NCBI GenBank assembly: GCA_913775005.1
Contig: CAJYKY010000193.1
Coordinates: forward strand, 1-13,756
Direction of reading: 5' to 3'
DNA from: an uncultured Achromobacter sp.
GTDB lineage: Bacteria; Pseudomonadota; Gammaproteobacteria; Burkholderiales; Burkholderiaceae_B
Length of the DNA stretch: 13,756 nt
Below the pieces are notes generated by a model, which saw only the letters and a program-made list of their open reading frames with translations, ran no database searches and was not told the origin of the DNA. The translations under genes were made by a program, and so were the position numbers. Shown piece by piece: positions 6,508 to 11,802 of this stretch (the stretch's first letter is position 1; every line of letters starts with the position of its first letter).

Positions 6508-7148
6508 CCGACCTCCGGACTCTCCTTGCCCCGACGACCCGCCTGCTTGGCGCCGTTCTGCTGACGGCTTCGGTGTTTGCGCCGGTGCACGCGCAGGACG
6601 CCGCGGCCAAGCCGGCCAGCAGCAAGGCGGCTGCTCCCGCTGAAGAGCCCAGCACGCTGATCCTGTCGGACACGCTGCACTACGACGACGTGAAGAAACA
6701 AAGCGTGTTCACTGGCAACGTGAACATGACGCGCGGCCTGATGACCTTGACGTCCGACACGCTTGAAATGCACGAAGACGCGCAGGGCGGCCAGTTCGGC
6801 ACGGCCACCGCCAACAAGGGCAAGGTCGTCACGATCCGCCAAGAGCGCCCGGACACGTTCGAGCTCATCGAAGGCAAGGGCCTGCGCGCGGAATACGACG
6901 GCACGAAGAGCACGTTCGACTTGATCGGACAGGCTGTCGTCGTCCGTTACGTCTGTGGCAAACCGTTCGACACGATTCGCGGTGAACGGGTACGCTACAA
7001 CGAAAAAACCGGCACCTATGAAGCCCAGGGCGGCCCCAACTCTGCTGCCGCGGGCGGCCGAGTGCGCTCGGTGGCCGAACCGCGCGCCAAGTCTGATGCC
7101 GCCGTGGCCGAATGCCGCAAGCAGCAAGCCGCCAAGAAAGGGCGCTGA
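6504..7148 (+). CDS. lptA: LPS transport periplasmic protein LptA
   Basis: LptA polymerises into the periplasmic bridge that carries LPS to the outer-membrane LptDE complex. The 214-residue precursor has a signal peptide with hydrophobic core LLGAVLLTASVFA and a likely cleavage after VHA at residue 30. An Ala/Pro/Lys-rich linker (31-49) follows, then the OstA-type beta-jellyroll: LILSDTLHYDDVKKQSVFTG, MTLTSDTLEMHED and RAEYDGTKSTFDLIGQAVV. The C-terminal 40 residues are Ala/Lys/Arg-rich and look disordered. The start overlaps the lptC stop (ATGA). A GGGCGC-TGAA-GCGCCC hairpin (7140-7155) contains the stop codon. Confidence 0.95.
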   Translation: MTDLRTLLAPTTRLLGAVLLTASVFAPVHAQDAAAKPASSKAAAPAEEPSTLILSDTLHYDDVKKQSVFTGNVNMTRGLMTLTSDTLEMHEDAQGGQFGTATANKGKVVTIRQERPDTFELIEGKGLRAEYDGTKSTFDLIGQAVVVRYVCGKPFDTIRGERVRYNEKTGTYEAQGGPNSAAAGGRVRSVAEPRAKSDAAVAECRKQQAAKKGR

Positions 7149-7155
7149 AGCGCCC
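7140..7155 (+). other. Small hairpin enclosing the lptA stop codon
   Basis: GGGCGC pairs with GCGCCC around a TGAA loop; the loop is the TGA stop plus one A. There is no T-tract, so it is not a standard terminator. It may slow ribosomes or protect the 3' end of lptA. Confidence 0.35.
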
Positions 7156-7158
7156 CCC

Positions 7159-7185
7159 ATGCAACACCACACGCAGCCACGATGA
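7159..7185 (+). other. 8-codon mini-ORF ending on the lptB start
   Basis: ATG at 7159, ten bases after the lptA stop, opens MQHHTQPR and stops at TGA 7183-7185, which overlaps the lptB ATG as ATGA. lptB has no Shine-Dalgarno sequence. The arrangement parallels the mini-ORFs before lptC and before the MocR-type gene. It may serve reinitiation or be chance. Confidence 0.25.
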
Positions 7186-7976
7186 ATCAACCTTCTGTGC
7201 CGACACCCGTGACCTCCACCCCCTCGGGGGTCAAGCAGGGCAGCCTGCGCGCAACCGGTTTGCGCAAGACCTATAACGGCCGGACCGTGGTGCAGGACGT
7301 ATCCCTGTCCGTGGTCAGCGGCGAAGTCGTCGGCCTGTTGGGCCCGAACGGCGCCGGCAAGACCACCAGCTTCTACATGATCGTGGGCCTGGTGCCCGCG
7401 GACGCCGGCCGCATCGAGATCGATGGGTCCGTCATCACCGCGATGCCGATCCACAAACGCGCGCGCATGGGGCTGTCGTACCTGCCGCAGGACGCCTCCG
7501 TGTTCCGCCGCCTGACGGTAGAACAGAACATCCGCGCGGTGCTTGAACTGCAAGTCGGGCCGGATGGCCGGCCGCTGACAACGCCCAAGATCAACGAGCA
7601 GATGGAGTCCTTGCTGGAAGAGCTCCAGATCGGCCACATCCGCAGCAACGCCGCGATTTCGCTGTCGGGCGGTGAACGCCGCCGCGTGGAAATTGCGCGC
7701 GCGCTGGCCACCAGCCCGCGCTTCATCCTGCTGGACGAACCTTTCGCCGGCGTGGACCCCATCGCCGTCATTGAAATCCAGCGGATCGTGCGCTTTTTGA
7801 AGGGCCGTGGCATCGGCGTGCTGATCACCGACCACAACGTGCGTGAAACGCTGGGCATTTGCGACCGCGCCTACATCATCAGCGAAGGCAAGGTGCTGAC
7901 GGACGGCCACCCCGATGAAATCGTCGGCGATCCGGCCGTGCGCCGCGTCTATCTGGGCGAGCACTTCCGCATGTAA
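7182..7976 (+). CDS. lptB: LPS export ABC transporter ATP-binding protein LptB
   Basis: LptB is the cytoplasmic ATPase dimer of the LptB2FGC complex and powers LPS extraction from the inner membrane. The 264-residue protein has all ABC motifs: Walker A GPNGAGKTT (54-62), Q-loop Gln103 in YLPQDASVFRRLTVEQN (an LptB-typical segment), signature LSGGERRR (161-168), Walker B with Asp185-Glu186 in FILLDEPFAGVDP, and switch His218 in ITDHNVRE. The N-terminal 20 residues, rich in Ser/Thr/Pro, are an extension compared with the E. coli protein (241 residues). It is 33 bases after lptA. The genes lptF and lptG for the membrane subunits are not in this window. Confidence 0.97.
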   Translation: MNQPSVPTPVTSTPSGVKQGSLRATGLRKTYNGRTVVQDVSLSVVSGEVVGLLGPNGAGKTTSFYMIVGLVPADAGRIEIDGSVITAMPIHKRARMGLSYLPQDASVFRRLTVEQNIRAVLELQVGPDGRPLTTPKINEQMESLLEELQIGHIRSNAAISLSGGERRRVEIARALATSPRFILLDEPFAGVDPIAVIEIQRIVRFLKGRGIGVLITDHNVRETLGICDRAYIISEGKVLTDGHPDEIVGDPAVRRVYLGEHFRM

Positions 7977-7984
7977 CAGACCCT

Positions 7985-8035
7985 GGGGAAGACCCCTAGC
8001 CCTCCTGGGAGCCAGGATGGATACACCCTAGGGCT
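7985..8035 (+). other. Nested inverted repeats after lptB, no gene
   Basis: GGGG-AAGA-CCCC (7985-7996), TCCTGG-GAG-CCAGGA (8003-8017) and AGCCC/GGGCT (7998-8002 with 8031-8035) can fold into a compact structure starting 9 bases after the lptB stop. There is no T-tract, so this is at best a Rho-type end or an mRNA-protecting structure. In many betaproteobacteria rpoN begins here; no coding remnant of it is visible between 7977 and 8196. Confidence 0.35.
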
Positions 8036-8073
8036 TGCGCCATAAAAATGCCATGTTCTTGCGGTAGGTCAGC

Positions 8074-8101
8074 TTGTTTTATCGGCCCGAGTCTATACAC
8101 T
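8074..8101 (+). promoter_or_regulatory. Weak candidate promoter for hpf
   Basis: TTGTTT (8074-8079), a 16-base spacer and TACACT (8096-8101, 4 of 6) fit a weak sigma70 promoter. It would give a leader of about 90 bases holding the elements described at 8126-8189. Other placements in this AT-richer stretch are possible. Confidence 0.3.
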
Positions 8102-8125
8102 AGTACTAAACGAACCCACGAAACG

Positions 8126-8189
8126 AAGGAGAACGCCTAACGAACTCACCGCGCATTTTGCGCATCTTTTTTTCTCTTTTAGAAGGAGA
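8126..8189 (+). promoter_or_regulatory. hpf leader with duplicated and possibly hidden ribosome-binding site
   Basis: AAGGAGA occurs twice: 8126-8132, with no start codon after it, and 8183-8189, the real site 8 bases before the hpf ATG. Between them, GCGCA-TTT-TGCGC (8151-8163) is followed closely by T7 (8167-8173), resembling a small terminator. TCTCTTT (8173-8179) can pair with the true AAGGAGA (one U-G wobble, UAG loop) and so hide it; it could pair with the upstream copy instead. This suggests post-transcriptional control of hpf, but U-rich leaders can form such pairs by chance. Confidence 0.35.
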
Positions 8190-8196
8190 GCACACT

Positions 8197-8535
8197 ATGA
8201 ACCTGAGCATCTGCGGTCGTCACCTCGACGTCACCCCGGCAATCCGGGAATATGTCATGAACAAACAGGCGCGAGTGCTGCGGCATTTCGATCACTTCAT
8301 CGATACCCAGGTCATGCTCTCGGTAGAGCCCCTGCGGCACAGAGCCGAAATCACCATGCGTCTGAGCGGTAAAGATATTCATTGTGAAGCAACCGATGAA
8401 AATCTCTACGCTGCGATTGACCTTCTAGCAGACAAAGTCGACCGTCAGGTCATCAAGCACAAGGACAAGGTACGTAGTCACTCAGCGGAGTCCGTGAAGC
8501 GGCAAGCGGCGATCCTCTCGCCACCCCAGCAGTAA
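8197..8535 (+). CDS. hpf: Ribosome hibernation promoting factor, short form
   Basis: The 112-residue protein belongs to the HPF/RaiA family, which binds the decoding region of the 30S subunit and dimerises or silences 70S ribosomes in stationary phase. It starts MNLSICGRHLDVTPAIREYV and shows the basic, alternating pattern of the beta-alpha-beta-beta-beta-alpha fold, with HCEATDENLYAAIDLLADKVDRQVIKHKDK as the typical C-terminal helix region. At this length it is a short form without the long-form dimerisation domain. AAGGAG 8 bases before the ATG fixes the start; an in-frame upstream start at 8158 would place that site inside the gene and add a non-family N-terminus. It sits between lptB and ptsN, where short hpf genes linked to the Ntr-PTS usually lie. 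Confidence 0.96.
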   Translation: MNLSICGRHLDVTPAIREYVMNKQARVLRHFDHFIDTQVMLSVEPLRHRAEITMRLSGKDIHCEATDENLYAAIDLLADKVDRQVIKHKDKVRSHSAESVKRQAAILSPPQQ

Positions 8536-8600
8536 TGCGCTTCATGATCACTCGCCCTGGGCGATTGAGTTAAACAGCGATTGAAAAATCCTGCCTAAGT

Positions 8601-8713
8601 CCCGGTGTCCCGCTAGACGTCAGTCCAGCCGGGGCATCGGCAAATCTCTCCCCTCCCCCCTGCTCGACTCCCCCCCTCCCTTGTTTGTCATCCGCTGCGG
8701 ATTTGCCACCCGG
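8601..8713 (+). repeat. Two competing stems around a pyrimidine tract
   Basis: GGCAAATC (8639-8646) pairs perfectly with GATTTGCC (8700-8707), and outside it CCGGG (8629-8633) pairs with CCCGG (8709-8713), 13 pairs in all, enclosing 53 bases. The same CCGGG can instead pair with CCCGG at 8601-8605, stacking on CTAGAC/GTCCAG (8613-8618 with 8623-8628, one mismatch). The 9-mer CCCGGTGTC is a direct repeat at 8601 and 8709, so one strand has two equal partners, as in switch-like leaders. Confidence 0.4.
8650..8680 (-). other. Putative G-quadruplex motif on the minus strand
   Basis: The plus strand has C-runs of 4, 6, 7 and 3 (8650-8653, 8655-8660, 8670-8676, 8678-8680), so the minus strand has four G-tracts with loops of 1, 9 and 1 bases. 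The central loop is slightly over the usual limit of 7, but the long runs allow alternative tract choices. It lies in the loop of the 8639-8707 inverted repeat. Confidence 0.45.
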
Positions 8714-8752
8714 TGTCATTACGTCCCGAATTTCCCACTTTTCGCATCGGAT

Positions 8753-8769
8753 TCGTCTGAATCAGACGA
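8753..8769. repeat. Perfect 7+3+7 inverted repeat
   Basis: TCGTCTG-AAT-CAGACGA is a perfect palindrome about 150 bases upstream of ptsN. It could be a protein-binding site or an RNA hairpin. An overlapping alternative, GATTC-GTCT-GAATC (8750-8763), uses part of the same bases. Confidence 0.45.
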
Positions 8770-8794
8770 TAGGTGCGCCACTTGCGCCCCCGAA

Positions 8795-8867
8795 ATGCCC
8801 ACAATGCCTCGCGATCAGTCTATGCTGTCGCTCTTGTCATGCCGCCGCCCGCCCACCTTGTGGGCAT
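8795..8867 (+). repeat. 10-base inverted repeat competing with a local hairpin
   Basis: ATGCCCACAA (8795-8804) pairs perfectly with TTGTGGGCAT (8858-8867) over a 53-base loop. The right arm also forms a local hairpin, GCCCAC-CTT-GTGGGC (8851-8865). The two structures exclude each other. They end about 15 bases before the ptsN promoter. Confidence 0.45.
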
Positions 8868-8884
8868 CGCGCCAGGCCAATTTA

Positions 8885-8911
8885 TTGCACTGCGTCATAT
8901 AACCATATAAT
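8885..8911 (+). promoter_or_regulatory. ptsN promoter with perfect TATAAT next to the start codon
   Basis: TATAAT at 8906-8911 is a perfect -10 box; TTGCAC (8885-8890, 15-base spacer) or TTATTG (8882-8887, 18-base spacer) may be the -35. The transcription start would be at about 8917-8919, at the ATG itself (8918), and no Shine-Dalgarno sequence precedes the ATG. A leaderless ptsN mRNA is expected. Confidence 0.55.
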
Positions 8912-8917
8912 GATCCG

Positions 8918-9373
8918 ATGAATCATTTGTCGCGCATCCTACCCGCCGGCAACGTCGTGCTCGATATGCTCGCAACGAGCAAGAAACGGGCGTTCGAACA
9001 AGCTGGCCTTCTCTTTGAAAACAATCATGGCTTGGCACGCGCTCTCGTGTTCGACAGCCTGTTTGCCCGCGAACGGTTAGGCTCCACTGCTCTTGGGCAG
9101 GGCGTGGCCGTTCCGCACGGCCGTGTGAAGGGGCTTGAACAGGCGTTGGCCGCTTTCATCCGCCTGGCTCAGCCGATCTCGTTCGACGCGCCTGACGGGC
9201 AACCGGTGTCGATGCTGCTGTGCCTGTTGGTGCCGGAAACGGCCACGCAGCAGCACTTGGACATCCTGGCCGAATTGGCGCAGCTGATGTCGAACAAGGC
9301 GTTGCGTGAGGCGCTGGCCACCGAGGCCGACCCGGCCATCGTCCACAAGATGCTCACCACCGGCCAACTCTGA
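8918..9373 (+). CDS. ptsN: PTS IIA-like nitrogen regulatory protein (EIIA-Ntr)
   Basis: The 151-residue cytoplasmic protein is the terminal phosphoryl acceptor of the nitrogen-related PTS and acts by binding regulators and transporters rather than moving sugar. The active-site His67 lies in GVAVPHGR, preceded by RERLGSTALGQG, both characteristic of the PtsN/EIIA-fructose fold; SKKRAFEQA near the N-terminus and LLVPETATQQHLDILAELA in the second half also match. It is slightly shorter than E. coli PtsN (163). The ATG at 8918 fits the family N-terminus (LSRIL...). It is directly followed by hprK (18 bases), whose product may control the HPr that feeds this branch. Confidence 0.96.
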   Translation: MNHLSRILPAGNVVLDMLATSKKRAFEQAGLLFENNHGLARALVFDSLFARERLGSTALGQGVAVPHGRVKGLEQALAAFIRLAQPISFDAPDGQPVSMLLCLLVPETATQQHLDILAELAQLMSNKALREALATEADPAIVHKMLTTGQL

Positions 9374-9391
9374 CCACGCGGAAACGCTGCC

Positions 9392-10318
9392 ATGCTCACG
9401 GTGCAGGAACTCGTCGACGACAACGCCGACAAAATCCCCTTTAACTGGATTTCGGGCCAAGGCGCGGCTGACCGCGCCATTCCCGATGACGGCATGGCGG
9501 CCGCCGACCTTGTCGGCCACTTGAACCTGATCCACCCCTCGCGCATCCAGGTGTTCGGGCAGGAAGAGCTGGCGTACTACACGCGCTTTGACCTGCGCCG
9601 CCGCATGCACCATATGGATGAGCTGCTGATCGGCGGCGTGCCGGCCATCTTGCTGGCCGATGGCCTGACGCCCCCGCAAGACCTGGTTGATCAATGCGAC
9701 CAGCATCAGGTGCCGCTCTTGTCCACCCCCGTCGCGGCCGCGCAGCTGATTGACCTGCTGCGCATCTACCTGGGCAAGAAACTCGCACCCACCACCACCG
9801 TGCACGGCGTGTTTCTGGACGTGCTGGGCCTGGGCGTGTTGATCACGGGCGAATCGGGCCTGGGCAAAAGCGAACTGGCGCTGGAACTGATTTCGCGCGG
9901 GCATGGCCTGGTGGCCGATGACGCCGTGGAATTCTCGCGTACCGCACCCAACATGATCGAAGGCCACTGTCCGCAGCTGCTTCAGAATCTGTTGGAAGTG
10001 CGCGGCCTGGGCCTGCTGGATATCCGCACCATCTTTGGCGAAACCTCTGTGCGCCGCAAGATGCGCCTGAAGCTCATCGTGCATCTGGTGCGCGCCACCG
10101 CGCAAGACAAGTTCGAGCGCCTGCCGCTGCAAGACATCACGCAAGACATGCTGGGCCTGCCCGTGCGCAAGGTGATGCTGCAAGTGGCCGCCGGCCGCAA
10201 CCTTGCGGTGCTGGTCGAAGCCGCCGTGCGCAACACGATACTGAAGCTGCGCGGTATCGACACGCTGGGCGAGTTCATGGAACGCCAGGCCATGGCGATC
10301 CTGCAAAGCAGCAAATGA
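9392..10318 (+). CDS. hprK: HPr kinase/phosphorylase
   Basis: HprK phosphorylates HPr on a serine and also reverses the reaction with inorganic phosphate; in proteobacteria it tunes the regulatory PTS. The 308-residue protein has the N-terminal HPr kinase domain (1-130) and the catalytic domain with His138-Gly139, the P-loop GESGLGKS (153-160), RGHGLVADDAVEF, the signature LEVRGLGLLDIRTIFG, and the C-terminal LGLPVRKVMLQVAAGRNLAVLVEAA. All key motifs are intact, so it should be active. Only a weak site (GCGGAAA) precedes the ATG. The HPr and EI genes are not in the window. In many relatives the next gene is rapZ; here a MocR-type regulator follows. Confidence 0.97.
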   Translation: MLTVQELVDDNADKIPFNWISGQGAADRAIPDDGMAAADLVGHLNLIHPSRIQVFGQEELAYYTRFDLRRRMHHMDELLIGGVPAILLADGLTPPQDLVDQCDQHQVPLLSTPVAAAQLIDLLRIYLGKKLAPTTTVHGVFLDVLGLGVLITGESGLGKSELALELISRGHGLVADDAVEFSRTAPNMIEGHCPQLLQNLLEVRGLGLLDIRTIFGETSVRRKMRLKLIVHLVRATAQDKFERLPLQDITQDMLGLPVRKVMLQVAAGRNLAVLVEAAVRNTILKLRGIDTLGEFMERQAMAILQSSK

Positions 10319-10344
10319 ACGCGCGTCGCTTTGCGGCACCGTGA
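10315..10344 (+). other. 9-codon mini-ORF bridging the hprK stop and the next GTG start
   Basis: ATG overlaps the hprK stop (ATGA at 10315-10318), reads MNARRFAAP and stops at TGA 10342-10344, which overlaps the GTG start of the next gene (GTGA). It exactly spans the intercistronic gap, as the one before lptC does. The GTG start has no clear ribosome site. Confidence 0.25.
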
Positions 10345-11774
10345 GCCTGTACGAAACCCTCGCCGACGAGATCGCCCAGTCGATTCGCGACGGCGTGATG
10401 CGCGCGGGCGACAAGCTGCCGTCCGTGCGCGATGCTTGCGCGGCGCGCGGCGTCAGCCCGTCAACGGTCTTTCAGGCCTACTACCTGCTTGAAGCGCGTG
10501 GCCTGATCCGCGCCCAACCGCGCTCGGGCTATTACGTCCACGCCCCCGCCGATTCCCTGCCGCCTGAACCCAGCACTTCGAGTCCCGGTGGCGACTCCAC
10601 GGAACTGGCCATCAGCGAACGCATCTTCGACATCCTGGGTTCCGTGCGCAACCGCGACGTGACGCCATTGGGGTCAGCCTTTCCCTCGCCGCTGCTGTTT
10701 CCGCTGCCGCGCCTGGCGCAAGCCATGGCCGCGCACCTGAAGCGCCAGAATCCGCTGGATACCGTTGAAGACCTGAGCCCCGGCAATCCGCAACTGCGGC
10801 GGCAGATCGCGCTGCGCTATCTGATCGGCGGCATGAACGTGCCGGCCAGCGACATCATCGTCACCAACGGCGCACTGGAAGCGCTGAACCTTTGCCTGCA
10901 AGCCGTCACGCAGCCGGGCGATACCGTCATCGTCGAAGCGCCAACGTTCTACGGCGCCTTGCAAGCGCTGGAGCGCCTGGGCCTGAAGGCATTGGAAGTG
11001 CCGACCCATCCGCGCACCGGTATCGACCTGGATGCCATGCACGCCGCCATCCAGCGCCACGCCCCCAAAGCCTGCTGGTTAATGACGCAGTTTCAGAATC
11101 CGCTGGGCAGCTTGATGCCGGATGAGCGCAAGCAGCAGCTGGTGGAGCTGCTAGCGCGATACGAGATTCCGCTGATCGAAGATGACGTCTACGGCGAACT
11201 GTATTTCGGCGCCGCGCGGCCCGTGCCCGCCAAAGCCTACGACAAGCAGGGCCTGGTGCTGCATTGCTCTTCATTTTCGAAATGCCTTGCGCCCGGCTAC
11301 CGCATCGGCTGGGCATCGCCCGGCCGCTATACCCAGCGCGTGCAGCGCTTGAAGCTGTCGTCGACGTTATCTGCTTCCGGACCGGCACAGGGTGCGCTTG
11401 CCGAATATCTGGAACAAGGCGGCTATGACCGCCACCTGCGCCGCCTGCGCGAGACACTGCAATCGCAGCAGGAACGCATGGCCGATGCAATTGCACAGGC
11501 GTTTCCGGCGGGCACGCGGGTGACGCGTCCGCAAGGCGGCTTCTTTCTTTGGGTGGAATTGCCTGCGGCAGTGGATGCGCTGGCCTTGCATCGTGATGCG
11601 CTGGCGCGCGGCATCAGCGTGGCGCCGGGGCCGATCTTCTCAGCCAGCGGCCAGTTCGCCAGCGCGGTGCGCCTGAACTATGGCCACCCTTGGGATGCCG
11701 CGCACGATACCGCGCTGCGCGTGCTGGGCGAACTGGCGCATGCAGCCTGCGCCCGCGCCGTCCGGTTGCGTTAG
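10341..11774 (+). CDS. MocR-type regulator: GntR winged helix fused to a PLP aminotransferase-like domain
   Basis: The 477-residue protein has an N-terminal GntR-type winged helix (about 1-70: LADEIAQSIRDGVMRAGDKLPSVRDACAARGVSPSTVFQAYYLLEARGLI...SGYYV), a Pro/Ser-rich linker (70-90) and a fold-type I aminotransferase domain. In the latter, Lys314 in SSFSKCLAPGYRIGW is the expected PLP-binding lysine; the Asn of TQFQNPLGS and the acidic IEDDVYGE are also present. Such MocR proteins use PLP or its adducts as a signal and control vitamin B6 or amino-acid genes; the target here is unknown. The start is GTG; no in-frame ATG fits better. It may be coupled to hprK. It is convergent with the cytochrome genes, 28 bases apart. 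Confidence 0.93.
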   Translation: MSLYETLADEIAQSIRDGVMRAGDKLPSVRDACAARGVSPSTVFQAYYLLEARGLIRAQPRSGYYVHAPADSLPPEPSTSSPGGDSTELAISERIFDILGSVRNRDVTPLGSAFPSPLLFPLPRLAQAMAAHLKRQNPLDTVEDLSPGNPQLRRQIALRYLIGGMNVPASDIIVTNGALEALNLCLQAVTQPGDTVIVEAPTFYGALQALERLGLKALEVPTHPRTGIDLDAMHAAIQRHAPKACWLMTQFQNPLGSLMPDERKQQLVELLARYEIPLIEDDVYGELYFGAARPVPAKAYDKQGLVLHCSSFSKCLAPGYRIGWASPGRYTQRVQRLKLSSTLSASGPAQGALAEYLEQGGYDRHLRRLRETLQSQQERMADAIAQAFPAGTRVTRPQGGFFLWVELPAAVDALALHRDALARGISVAPGPIFSASGQFASAVRLNYGHPWDAAHDTALRVLGELAHAACARAVRLR

Positions 11775-11802
11775 CACCTGCGCAGTCATCGACCTCCAAC
11801 GT

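Larger units (their letters stand above)
8536..8917 (+). other. 382-base non-coding stretch between hpf and ptsN, rich in inverted repeats
   Basis: I see no credible gene here; the ORFs of 70-80 codons lack proper starts and family resemblance. The stretch contains a pyrimidine tract (8646-8682), several perfect inverted repeats listed separately, and the ptsN promoter at its right end. Base composition is more even and AT-richer than in the flanking genes. The density of pairing segments suggests either a structured leader or attenuator, or a small RNA. No strong terminator with a T-tract follows hpf: the TCGCC-CTG-GGCGA hairpin at 8552-8564 lacks one. Confidence 0.4.

Noticed and set aside
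6492..7964. 490-codon minus-strand frame opposite lptA and lptB
   Set aside because: It spans two clear plus-strand genes and an intergenic gap, with shadow-type composition.
8681..8921. Two overlapping 73-78 codon frames between hpf and ptsN
   Set aside because: They begin at non-ATG codons without ribosome sites, have unusual composition (Cys, Pro, Ser), and one runs through the ptsN promoter and start.
9077..10414. 445-codon minus-strand frame opposite ptsN and hprK
   Set aside because: It crosses two well-supported genes and has no recognisable domain.
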